Under the pieces are notes generated by a model. That model did not search any database, was not told where the DNA came from, and was given only the letters and a program-made list of their open reading frames with translations. This document shows, piece by piece, positions 51,644 to 60,060 of a stretch of 64,000 nt of DNA. Origin of the DNA: Pseudomonas sp. SG20056 (GTDB lineage: Bacteria > Pseudomonadota > Gammaproteobacteria > Pseudomonadales > Pseudomonadaceae); the NCBI RefSeq assembly GCF_031764535.1, contig NZ_CP134499.1, positions 4,216,001 through 4,280,000 of the forward strand, read 5' to 3'. The position numbers and the translations under genes are program-made. Position 1 is the first letter of the stretch, and every line of letters begins with the position of its first letter.

Positions 51644-52264
51644 ATGAGCATAACCACCGGCACCCTTTACATCATTTCCGCCCCGTCCGGCGCGGGCAAG
51701 ACCAGCCTGGTCAAGGCGCTGATCGACAGCGAGGCGCAGATTCGCGTGTCCGTATCGCACACCACCCGCGCCATGCGTCCGGGCGAAGTGGATGGGGTGA
51801 ACTACCACTTCGTCAGCCGCGAGCAGTTCCACGCCATGCTCGACAAGACCGAGTTCCTTGAGCACGCGGAAGTCTTCGGCAACCTCTATGGCACCTCGCA
51901 GGAATGGGTCAAACAGACCCTGCGCGACGGCTTCGACCTGATTCTGGAGATCGACTGGCAAGGCGCGCAGCAGGTCCGCCGGCTGATGCCGGAAGCCAAA
52001 TCCATCTTTATTCTGCCGCCGACCCAGGAAGCGCTGCGCCATCGCCTGACCAATCGCGGCCAGGACAGCGGCGAGATCATCGAGCGACGCATGCGTGAAG
52101 CCGTCAGCGAGATGAGCCACTACGTCGAATACGACTACCTGCTGATCAACGATGACTTCGCCCACGCTCTGAGCGATCTGAAGGCGATTTTCCGCGCCAA
52201 TCAACTGCTGCAAGGCCCGCAACAGCAACGCCACAGCGGTTTGCTCAGCGAGTTACTGGTCTGA
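51644..52264 (+). CDS. gmk: Guanylate kinase
   Basis: Essential enzyme of 206 residues that phosphorylates GMP to GDP. The P-loop is SAPSGAGKTSLVKAL (about 12-26); SHTTRAMRPGEVDGVNYHFV and EHAEVFGNLYGTS bind GMP. AGGA lies 8 nt before the ATG. It sits between yicC and rpoZ-spoT, linking guanine nucleotide supply with (p)ppGpp turnover genes. Confidence 0.97.
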   Translation: MSITTGTLYIISAPSGAGKTSLVKALIDSEAQIRVSVSHTTRAMRPGEVDGVNYHFVSREQFHAMLDKTEFLEHAEVFGNLYGTSQEWVKQTLRDGFDLILEIDWQGAQQVRRLMPEAKSIFILPPTQEALRHRLTNRGQDSGEIIERRMREAVSEMSHYVEYDYLLINDDFAHALSDLKAIFRANQLLQGPQQQRHSGLLSELLV

Positions 52265-52378
52265 CTTATCGCGCTGCGGCAAATCAAAGCTTCCCTTAAT
52301 GCTGGTGATTTTTTAGACTATCCAGTCCGCTCGCCCATTTGGGCCCAGCTCTATTACGCATTTGCTACGAGGAACACC

Positions 52379-52642
52379 ATGGCCCGCGTTACCGTCGAAG
52401 ATTGCCTGGATCACGTTGATAACCGCTTCGAGCTGGTCATGCTCGCTACCAAGCGCTCGCGCCAACTGGCTACCGGTGGCAAAGAGCCGAAGCTGGCTTG
52501 GGAAAATGACAAGCCGACCGTAGTCGCGCTGCGCGAAATCGCCGCTGGCCTGATGAGCTACGACGTCATCGCGCAAGACGATATCGTCGAAGAAGAACCA
52601 CTGTTTGCTGCATTCGAGGAAGAGGCTAACGAGCCTCTGTAA
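52379..52642 (+). CDS. rpoZ: RNA polymerase omega subunit
   Basis: Product of 87 residues starting MARVTVEDCLDHVDNRFELVMLATKRSRQLATGG, the standard omega sequence. Omega aids RNA polymerase assembly and forms part of a ppGpp binding site in Gammaproteobacteria. GAGGAA lies just before the ATG. The spoT gene follows 60 nt later. Confidence 0.97.
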   Translation: MARVTVEDCLDHVDNRFELVMLATKRSRQLATGGKEPKLAWENDKPTVVALREIAAGLMSYDVIAQDDIVEEEPLFAAFEEEANEPL

Positions 52643-52702
52643 GCCTATGCCGGGTCGACGTCGTCAGGCGCAGGGTCATCTGAATCGGCAAGGGGAACGC
52701 CC

Positions 52703-54811
52703 ATGCCGAGCATAGACGCCCTCGCCGACAGACTTTCGACCTACCTCGACGGCGACCAGGTCAACCTGGTTCGCCGCGCTTATTTCTACGCCGAACAAGC
52801 CCACGACGGCCAACGCCGCCGCAGCGGCGAAGCTTACGTCACCCATCCCCTGGCAGTGGCGAGCATCCTGGCAGACATGCACATGGACCATCAGAGCCTG
52901 ATGGCCGCGATGCTGCATGACGTGATCGAAGACACCGGTATTGCCAAAGAAGCCCTGGACGCGCAGTTCGGCGAATCCGTGGCAGAACTGGTTGATGGGG
53001 TCAGCAAGCTGACCCAGATGAACTTCGAGACCAAGGCCGAAGCCCAGGCCGAGAATTTCCAGAAGATGGCCATGGCCATGGCCCGCGACATCCGAGTGAT
53101 CCTGGTCAAACTGGCCGACCGTCTGCACAACATGCGCACCCTGGAAGTGCTGTCCGGCGAAAAACGCCGGCGCATCGCCAAAGAAACCCTGGAAATCTAC
53201 GCACCGATTGCCAATCGCCTGGGCATGCACAGCATGCGCATCGAGTTCGAAGACCTAGGCTTCAAGGCCATGCACCCGATGCGCTCCGAGCGCATCCGCA
53301 CAGCGGTCAAGCGGGCTCGGGGCAACCGCAAGGAAATCGTCAACAAGATCGAAGAGTCGATCACCCACTGCCTGGCCCGCGAAGGCATGGAAGGCGAGGT
53401 GATGGGCCGCGAGAAGCACCTCTACGGCATCTACCAGAAGATGCGTGGCAAGCGCCGGGCGTTCAACGAAATCATGGACGTCTACGCCTTCCGCATCGTC
53501 GTCGACAAGGTCGACACCTGTTACCGCGTGCTCGGCGCCGTGCATAACCTGTACAAACCCCTGCCCGGCCGCTTCAAGGATTACATCGCAATCCCCAAGG
53601 CCAACGGCTACCAGTCGCTGCACACCACGCTCTTCGGCATGCACGGCGTACCGATCGAGATCCAGATCCGTACCCGCGAGATGGAAGAACTGGCCAACAA
53701 CGGCATTGCCGCGCACTGGCTGTACAAATCCAACGAGGAAGACCAGCCCAAGGGCAGCCACGCCCGTGCGCGGCAGTGGGTCAAGGGCGTGCTGGAGATG
53801 CAGCAACGCGCCGGCAACTCGCTGGAATTTATCGAAAGCGTGAAGATCGACCTGTTCCCCGACGAGGTCTACGTGTTCACGCCCAAGGGCCGCATCATGG
53901 AGCTGCCGAAAGGCTCCACGGCGGTCGACTTCGCATACGCGGTGCACACCGACGTCGGTAACACCTGCATCGCCTGTCGCATCAACCGCCGCCTGGCGCC
54001 GCTGTCGCAAGCCCTGGAAAGTGGCTCGACGGTGGAAATCGTCACCGCGCCTGGTGCACGACCAAACCCGGCCTGGCTGAGCTTCGTGGTTACCGGCAAG
54101 GCCCGCACGCATATTCGTCACGCCCTGAAACTGCAGCGCCGCTCGGAATCCATCAGCCTTGGCGAACGCCTGCTGAACAAGGTGCTGGCCGGTTTCGACA
54201 GCCGCGTCGACAAGCTCTCGCCCGAGCGGGTGCAGGCGGTGCTCGCCGAATACCATCAGGACGTCATCGAAGACCTGCTGGAAGACATCGGCCTGGGCAA
54301 CCGCATGGCCTATGTAGTGGCGCGCCGCCTACTCAGTGACAGCAACGAAGCGCTGCCGAGCAGCGAAGGGCCGCTGGCGATTCGCGGCACTGAGGGCCTG
54401 GTGCTGAGCTACGCCAAGTGCTGCACGCCAATTCCAGGCGACCCGATTGTCGGCCACCTGTCCGCCGGCAAAGGCATGGTGGTGCACCTGGAAAGCTGCA
54501 AGAACATCGGCGAAATTCGCCACAACCCGGAAAAATGCATTCAGCTTTCCTGGGCCAAGGACGTTACCGGCGAGTTCAATGTCGAACTGCGTGTCGAGCT
54601 GGAGCACCAGCGCGGTCTGATCGCCCTGCTGGCCGGCAGCGTGAATGCCGCCGACGGCAACATCGAGAAAATCAGCATGGACGAGCGCGATGGCCGCATC
54701 AGCGTCGTGCAGCTGGTGGTCAGCGTGCATGACCGTGTGCACCTGGCCCGCGTGATCAAGAAGCTGCGCGCCCTGACCGGGGTAATCCGCATCACCCGCG
54801 CGCGCGCCTGA
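52703..54811 (+). CDS. spoT: Bifunctional (p)ppGpp synthetase/hydrolase SpoT
   Basis: RelA/SpoT homologue of 702 residues controlling the stringent response. The HD hydrolase domain (about 25-180) keeps HDVIED at about 72-77, so hydrolysis should work. The synthetase domain (about 230-350) has FKDYIAIPKANGYQSLHTT and the EIQIRTREMEE motif. TGS (about 390-450, VFTPKGRIMELPKGSTAVDFAYAVHTD) and a C-terminal ACT domain follow. AGGGGA lies before the ATG. It is downstream of gmk and rpoZ, the usual order. No terminator is visible before ridA. Confidence 0.96.
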   Translation: MPSIDALADRLSTYLDGDQVNLVRRAYFYAEQAHDGQRRRSGEAYVTHPLAVASILADMHMDHQSLMAAMLHDVIEDTGIAKEALDAQFGESVAELVDGVSKLTQMNFETKAEAQAENFQKMAMAMARDIRVILVKLADRLHNMRTLEVLSGEKRRRIAKETLEIYAPIANRLGMHSMRIEFEDLGFKAMHPMRSERIRTAVKRARGNRKEIVNKIEESITHCLAREGMEGEVMGREKHLYGIYQKMRGKRRAFNEIMDVYAFRIVVDKVDTCYRVLGAVHNLYKPLPGRFKDYIAIPKANGYQSLHTTLFGMHGVPIEIQIRTREMEELANNGIAAHWLYKSNEEDQPKGSHARARQWVKGVLEMQQRAGNSLEFIESVKIDLFPDEVYVFTPKGRIMELPKGSTAVDFAYAVHTDVGNTCIACRINRRLAPLSQALESGSTVEIVTAPGARPNPAWLSFVVTGKARTHIRHALKLQRRSESISLGERLLNKVLAGFDSRVDKLSPERVQAVLAEYHQDVIEDLLEDIGLGNRMAYVVARRLLSDSNEALPSSEGPLAIRGTEGLVLSYAKCCTPIPGDPIVGHLSAGKGMVVHLESCKNIGEIRHNPEKCIQLSWAKDVTGEFNVELRVELEHQRGLIALLAGSVNAADGNIEKISMDERDGRISVVQLVVSVHDRVHLARVIKKLRALTGVIRITRARA

Positions 54812-54957
54812 TCGGCCAACTTCAAAATTGAACAGCGCAATCAGCCACCAGCTGTACTTTGACAGCCGCTGTGGCTTTCACCCAACCTAGGCAATCTAAC
54901 TGGCAGTGCGCCGATGTGCGCTGCAGTGTTCCTCCACTCAGTTTTACAGGAGTTCCC

Positions 54958-55338
54958 ATGAGCAAAAGCGTTATCACCAGCGACAAGGCCCCGGCCGCAA
55001 TCGGCACCTATTCCCAGGCGATCAAGGCGGGCAACACCGTGTACATGTCCGGGCAGATCCCGCTGGACCCGAAAACCATGGAGCTGGTGGAAGGATTCGA
55101 AGCCCAGACCGTGCAGGTATTCGAGAACCTCAAGGCCGTGGCCGAAGCCGCTGGCGGTTCGTTCAAGGACATCGTCAAGCTGAACATCTTCCTCACTGAC
55201 CTGTCGCACTTCGCCAAGGTCAATGAAGTCATGGGCCGTTACTTCGAGCAACCCTACCCGGCCCGTGCCGCCATCGGCGTAGCAGCCCTGCCACGTGGCT
55301 CGCAGGTAGAAATGGACGCTATTCTGGTTCTCGAATAA
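54958..55338 (+). CDS. ridA: Enamine/imine deaminase RidA
   Basis: Product of 126 residues of the archetypal RidA subfamily, which hydrolyses 2-aminoacrylate and other reactive enamines released by PLP enzymes. Key residues are visible: GTYSQAIKAGNTVYMSGQIPLDP at the N-terminus, the arginine in PARAAIGVAALPRGSQVEMDAI, and the C-terminal Glu. GGAG lies 6-7 nt before the ATG at 54958, which decides it over an in-frame ATG at 54859. It follows spoT as in other pseudomonads. Confidence 0.94.
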   Translation: MSKSVITSDKAPAAIGTYSQAIKAGNTVYMSGQIPLDPKTMELVEGFEAQTVQVFENLKAVAEAAGGSFKDIVKLNIFLTDLSHFAKVNEVMGRYFEQPYPARAAIGVAALPRGSQVEMDAILVLE

Positions 55339-55386
55339 GCCCCTCGGCGGGGCCGCGGTCCCGCCCTTCTCTCTTGAGGACGCCGC

Positions 55387-56121
55387 ATGCGTTGCCTGTT
55401 TGTTGCCCTGCTCACCGGCGTCCTGCTCAGCGGTTGCGCCAGCACACCGCAAGACCCAAGCGGCACCTGGATCAACCAGGCCGCCATTGAAGCCGCCGTC
55501 GAAAGCGGCAATCTGCGCGAAGCCCTGCTGGCCTACGGTCCCAATCTGGAATGGCAACTCGACAACCAGCGCCAGCTGGCCAGCTTCAGCAATGGTTTCG
55601 AGCGCGGTGAAGGCAGCTTCGAGCGCCAGGCCGATGGCCAACTGCGCGTGCAGTTCTACGGTGATTTCCAGGAAAACCTGAGCCTCAGCGGCAATGAGCT
55701 GATTCAAGCGCAAAGTGATACCTGGCCGGAGCAACGCTTTGTCCGCGCACCTGCCGCGCCAGGCCCGCTCGCTCCACCGGGAAGCAGCTTCGAACAGGCG
55801 TTATACCGCGCTTATCTGGGTGGCACCTGGCTGATCAAGGAAGGCCTGGGCGAAGGCGGCCTGGTGCTGTTTCAGGCCGATGGCAGCCTGCAGGGGCTGC
55901 CAGGCGCGGAACGTTATGCGTTGTGTCTGGCAGGTGACTGTGCGGCCATGAGCGGCGAGTTCGACAGCCTCTGGCTGCAGCTGGGCGACCAGGGGCAGAG
56001 CTGGCTGTTCGAGCGTGACGGCGATCAGTTGCGCGTCTTTGAAGCGCTCAATCGCTCACAGATCGATGAAATGCCCAACTACTACAAAGGCCAGCAGCGC
56101 TGGCTGTTGGTCAAACGCTAA
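55387..56121 (+). CDS. Putative lipoprotein of unknown function
   Basis: Product of 244 residues. The N-terminus (MRCLFVALLTGVLLSGCAST) is a lipoprotein signal with lipobox LLSGC; the residue after the lipidated Cys is Ala, so sorting to the outer membrane is expected. The rest is soluble, with two similar-looking halves: GTWINQAAIEAAVESGN...EGSFERQADGQLRVQF and GTWLIKEGLGEGGLVLFQADGSLQGLPGAE. I recognise no named domain. GAGGA lies before the ATG. It lies 48 nt after ridA and is convergent with the YeeZ-like gene. Confidence 0.78.
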   Translation: MRCLFVALLTGVLLSGCASTPQDPSGTWINQAAIEAAVESGNLREALLAYGPNLEWQLDNQRQLASFSNGFERGEGSFERQADGQLRVQFYGDFQENLSLSGNELIQAQSDTWPEQRFVRAPAAPGPLAPPGSSFEQALYRAYLGGTWLIKEGLGEGGLVLFQADGSLQGLPGAERYALCLAGDCAAMSGEFDSLWLQLGDQGQSWLFERDGDQLRVFEALNRSQIDEMPNYYKGQQRWLLVKR

Positions 56122-56140
56122 ACCCGCGCAAAACGCCAAG

Positions 56141-56992
56141 CTACAGCTGCTGCAGAATCGCCCGGTAACCCTCGCGGTAGCTCGGGTACTGCGGCGCCCA
56201 GCCTAGGGCACGAGCGCGGGCGTTAGTGCAACGTTTGCTGCCGGAGCGGCGCACCGTCGATTGCTCGGACCAATGGCTAACATTCAGCTGCTCGCGCAAC
56301 CAGGCCACCACCTCGTGCAGCGGCGCTGGCTGATCATCGACGCCGATATAGCAGTTATCCAGCGCCACACCACGGGCATCGGCCTGCAACAGATAGGCCA
56401 GTAGCCCCGCCGCGTCATCGACATGGATACGGTTGCCGTACAACGGCGGCTCGCTGACTACCTGATAACCCTGGCGCACCTGCTTGAGCAACCATTCGCG
56501 GCCTGGGCCATAGATGCCGGTAAGGCGCACCAGGCTGGCGGGCAGCCCGCTATTTAACGCCAGCTGCTCGGCCTCACGCATGATACGTCCGGAGTAGCTA
56601 TCGGCCTCAGCGGGCGAGTTTTCATCCACCCACTCGCCAAGCTGCTGGCCATACACGCCGCTGCTGGAGACAAACAGCAGGCGCTCGGGCCGTTGGCCCC
56701 GTTGCGCCAGCCAATCGAGCACGCGGCGCAGACCGTCGACATAAGCGGCGCGATAGCCGGCCTCATCGTGCTCGGTGGCGGCCGCGCAATACACCAGGTA
56801 ATCCAGCGGTTCGCTCGGCCAGGCGGCCGGGCAGGCATCGGCATGCAGATCACCGGCAACAGGGCGAATGTCCTGTGGCAACAACGCCACGCTGCGGCGC
56901 AGGCCGTACACCGTCCAGCCCGCAGCGTTCAGCTGCTGACCCAGACGGCTGCCGACATCACCACAGCCGGCAATCATCAGTGTCTTACTCAT
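56141..56992 (-). CDS. YeeZ-like NAD(P)-dependent epimerase/dehydratase
   Basis: Extended short-chain dehydrogenase-like protein of 283 residues. The Rossmann motif is IAGCGDVGSRLGQQL near the N-terminus, SSSGVYGQ holds the Ser and Tyr of the active-site region but not a clear YxxxK, and LVRLTGIYGPGREWLL is typical of the YeeZ/YbjT-like branch. The reaction is unknown. It starts 30 nt after nuoN on the same strand with no terminator between, so it may be read through from the complex I operon. Confidence 0.82.
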   Translation of the reverse strand: MSKTLMIAGCGDVGSRLGQQLNAAGWTVYGLRRSVALLPQDIRPVAGDLHADACPAAWPSEPLDYLVYCAAATEHDEAGYRAAYVDGLRRVLDWLAQRGQRPERLLFVSSSGVYGQQLGEWVDENSPAEADSYSGRIMREAEQLALNSGLPASLVRLTGIYGPGREWLLKQVRQGYQVVSEPPLYGNRIHVDDAAGLLAYLLQADARGVALDNCYIGVDDQPAPLHEVVAWLREQLNVSHWSEQSTVRRSGSKRCTNARARALGWAPQYPSYREGYRAILQQL

Positions 56993-57022
56993 CGTTGCGT
57001 ATTCCTTAGGGTCTGTTGCTTA

Positions 57023-58513
57023 TCAGGGCAACAGTGCCACCAAGCTGGCCTGTTGCACCAGCTCGAGCAGCGGCTGCGGATACACACCGAGGAAGAATGC
57101 CAGCACGGCGACAAACAACAGCATGATGCCGCCGGCACGCTGCGCCCAGTTGAACGGCGCATCGTGACGGCGCAGGTTCGGCTCCACCATAAACAGGGTG
57201 ACCATCACCCGCAGGTAATAGAACACGCCGATAGCGCTGCCGATTACCAGGGCGGCGAGCAGCCACCACTGCTGCGATTGCACGCCCGCGGCGACCACGT
57301 AGAACTTACCGATAAACCCGGCTGTCAGCGGAATGCCAGCCAGCGACAGCATCATCACGGTGAGCACAGCAGTCAGGTACGGACGGCGCCAGAACAGCCC
57401 ACGGTATTCATACAGGGCATCGGCATCACGGCCGCTGTAGGGCGTCGACATCAAGGTAATCACGCCAAACGCCCCCAGGCTGGTCAGCACATAGGTGGCC
57501 AGGTACACGCCCACGGCTTCCACGGCCAGGCCCTTGCTGGCGATCAGCGCCACCAACAGGTAACCGAAGTGGGCGATGGAGGAATAACCGAGCAGACGCT
57601 TGAGGTTGTTCTGCAGCAGTGCCAGCAGGTTGCCGAAGAGGATCGAGGCGATGGCGATCAGCGTCAGCAGGTCATTCAGCCAGCCGCCGGCAGCCGCTGG
57701 CGATACCTGATACAGGCGCAGCAGCACGGCAAACACCGCCACTTTGCTGGCTGTAGCGAGGAAGGCGGCCACTGGCGCAGGGGCGCCTTCATAGACGTCC
57801 GGGGTCCACAGGTGGAACGGCACCAGCGACAGTTTGAACGCCAGACCGATCAACATCATGCCCATGCCAATCTGCGCCAGCATGCTCGGCAAACCATCGG
57901 CGGCCAGCTTGGCACCGATACCGGCGAAGGTCAGGTTGCCCGACTCGGCATACAGCAGCGCCATGCCGAACAGCAGAAATGCCGAACCGGCGGCGGACAG
58001 CACCATGTACTTGATGCCGGCTTCCAGCGAACGCTTGTTGAAGAAGGCGTAGGCGATCATGCCGTAGGTCGGCACCGACAGCAGTTCCAGGCCGATGAAC
58101 AGGCCCGCCAAATGCTGCGCACTGACCAGCACCAGACCGCCAGCGGCGGACAGCAGCATCAGCAGGTACAGCTCTTCACGGTTGCCTGGATAGCCCTTGC
58201 CGGACTCACCGCCCAGGTAGGCGTGAATCAGCGTCACACAGGCCAGGGTCGCCGCCAGCACCAGGGCCATGTAGTAGCAGGCGAATTTATCCACCAGCAA
58301 CAACGGCGTGACCTCGATGGGCGTCACGTCCAGAGCCGGCAACAGCGACAGCAGGGCCAGGTTGAGGCCCAGCACCGAGAGGCCGAAGGTCATGGCGTGA
58401 TTGCGCTTCCAGGCAATCGCCAGCATCACCAGCACGATGGTGGCACTGGTGATCAGCAGCGGCAGCAGCGCGATAAAGTGTTGATTCGTGAATTCCACAG
58501 CGTGATGTTCCAT
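57023..58513 (-). CDS. nuoN: NADH-quinone oxidoreductase subunit N
   Basis: Antiporter-like membrane subunit of complex I, about 496 residues with about 14 hydrophobic segments. Conserved features include LEILSVPTYG-like FIGLELLSVPTYGMIA, KLSLVPFHLWTPDVYEGAPAPVAAF (lysine of the proton path) and LLGYSSIAHFGYLLVAL. The start at 58513 is 4 nt after the nuoM stop; the in-frame ATG at 58549 overlaps nuoM. Last nuo gene of the operon. Confidence 0.95.
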   Translation of the reverse strand: MEHHAVEFTNQHFIALLPLLITSATIVLVMLAIAWKRNHAMTFGLSVLGLNLALLSLLPALDVTPIEVTPLLLVDKFACYYMALVLAATLACVTLIHAYLGGESGKGYPGNREELYLLMLLSAAGGLVLVSAQHLAGLFIGLELLSVPTYGMIAYAFFNKRSLEAGIKYMVLSAAGSAFLLFGMALLYAESGNLTFAGIGAKLAADGLPSMLAQIGMGMMLIGLAFKLSLVPFHLWTPDVYEGAPAPVAAFLATASKVAVFAVLLRLYQVSPAAAGGWLNDLLTLIAIASILFGNLLALLQNNLKRLLGYSSIAHFGYLLVALIASKGLAVEAVGVYLATYVLTSLGAFGVITLMSTPYSGRDADALYEYRGLFWRRPYLTAVLTVMMLSLAGIPLTAGFIGKFYVVAAGVQSQQWWLLAALVIGSAIGVFYYLRVMVTLFMVEPNLRRHDAPFNWAQRAGGIMLLFVAVLAFFLGVYPQPLLELVQQASLVALLP

Positions 58514-58517
58514 AAGT

Positions 58518-60047
58518 CTACCGGGCCGAGGCAAGTTGATTGAAGGCACCGCCCAGCCATTGCTGCACGCCTTGCATGCTGGCGGCAGAGGTGTCGAGCA
58601 CCGGCTGCGGGTAGACGCCGAGCAGGATCAGCAGCACAGCCAGGCCCAGCACCATGCTCAGCTCGCGCAACTGCAGGCCTGGCAAGGCAGTCTCTGCCTT
58701 GGCTGGGCCGAAATAGGCACGGTGAATCATGATCAGCGAGTAGACCGAGCCAAACACCAGGCCAGTGGCGGCCAGCACGGTGACCCACGGCGCGCTCTGG
58801 AAGCTGCCGATCAGAATCAGGAACTCACCCACGAAGTTGCCGGTGCCCGGCAAGCCCAGGGCCGCAGCAGCGAAGAACAGGCTGATCGCCGGCAGCCAGG
58901 GCATGCGTGCCCAGATACCGCCCATTTCGCGCATGTCGCGAGTGTGCAGACGCTCATACAGCTGGCCGCAGAGGATAAACAGTGCCGCAGCGGACAGGCC
59001 GTGGGCCATCATCTGCACCACCGCGCCCTGCAGGGCGATCTCGCTGGCCGAGTAGATGGCGATCAGCACAAAGCCCATGTGCGAAACGCTGGAGTAGGCC
59101 ACCAAGCGCTTGATATCGGTCTGCGCAAACGACAGCAACGCGCCGTAGATGATGGCAAACACGCCGAGCCACTGGGCGATTGGCGCAAACTCCGCCGAGG
59201 CATTGGGGAACAATGGCAGGGCAAAGCGCATCAGGCCGTAGGCTGCAGTTTTCAGCAGGATACCGGCCAGGTCCACGGAGCCGGCGGTTGGTGCCTGGGC
59301 GTGGGCATCGGGCAGCCAGGAGTGGAACGGCACTACTGGAAACTTCACCGCGAAGGCGATAAAGAAGCCGAGCATGAGGATGTACTCAGTGCCCGGTGCC
59401 AGCTCGGTTTTCAGCAGATCGGCGTAGTTGAAGGTCAGCACGCCGGTCTGCTCGAAGTGCACGAACACCAGACCGAGGATCGCCAGCAGCATGATCAGGC
59501 CGCTAGCCTGGGTGAAGATAAAGAACTTGGTGGCGGCGGTGATGCGGGTCTTGCCATCACTGCCGCTATGACCCCAGAGCGCGATGAGGAAATACATCGG
59601 CACCAGCATCATTTCCCAGAAGAAGAAGAACAGGAACAGGTCGACCGCGAGGAACACACCAACCACGCCGCCGAGAATCCACATCAGGTTGAGGTGGAAG
59701 AAGCCAACACGGTTCTGGATCTCGTTCCACGAGCAGAGTACCGAGAGCACACCGAGCAGACCGGTGAGGCTGATCATCAACACCGACAGGCCGTCCAGCG
59801 CCAGGTGAATGCTGATGCCAAACCGCTCGATCCATGGCACTTGGAACTCCGCCGCCCACTGCGGCGCAGCGCCCGGGGCCGGAGCCAGGCTGAAGTCGCC
59901 GGTGGCCCACAGCCACAGGCCAAGATCGAACAGCAGGCCCATGGTCAGCAGGGCAATCCAGCGTGGCAGGGTGTTGCCGAAACGCTCGCACTGCCAGCAC
60001 AGCAGGCCGCCAATAAAGGGGATCAGGATTAGCCAGGGCAGAATCAT
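58518..60047 (-). CDS. nuoM: NADH-quinone oxidoreductase subunit M
   Basis: Proton-pumping membrane subunit of complex I, 509 residues, homologous to Mrp-type antiporters. Diagnostic segments are FFFWEMMLVPMYFLIALWG (conserved Glu in TM5), FAVKFPVVPFHSWLPDAHAQAPTAGSVDLAGILLKTAAYG and LVAYSSVSHMGFVLIAIY. GGAAAA lies before the ATG. It begins 13 nt after the nuoL stop. Confidence 0.96.
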   Translation of the reverse strand: MILPWLILIPFIGGLLCWQCERFGNTLPRWIALLTMGLLFDLGLWLWATGDFSLAPAPGAAPQWAAEFQVPWIERFGISIHLALDGLSVLMISLTGLLGVLSVLCSWNEIQNRVGFFHLNLMWILGGVVGVFLAVDLFLFFFFWEMMLVPMYFLIALWGHSGSDGKTRITAATKFFIFTQASGLIMLLAILGLVFVHFEQTGVLTFNYADLLKTELAPGTEYILMLGFFIAFAVKFPVVPFHSWLPDAHAQAPTAGSVDLAGILLKTAAYGLMRFALPLFPNASAEFAPIAQWLGVFAIIYGALLSFAQTDIKRLVAYSSVSHMGFVLIAIYSASEIALQGAVVQMMAHGLSAAALFILCGQLYERLHTRDMREMGGIWARMPWLPAISLFFAAAALGLPGTGNFVGEFLILIGSFQSAPWVTVLAATGLVFGSVYSLIMIHRAYFGPAKAETALPGLQLRELSMVLGLAVLLILLGVYPQPVLDTSAASMQGVQQWLGGAFNQLASAR

Positions 60048-60060
60048 CAGGCTGTTTTCC

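Noticed and set aside
54859..54864. Perfect TTGACA upstream of ridA as a promoter
   Set aside because: No acceptable -10 lies 16-19 nt downstream, so it was not listed.
56693..58543. A 616-codon plus-strand open frame opposite nuoN
   Set aside because: Composition is dominated by His, Gln and Gly, it is antisense to a clear nuoN gene, and such frames are common in GC-rich DNA. Similar long shadows opposite nuoM, nuoL and rep were rejected for the same reason.
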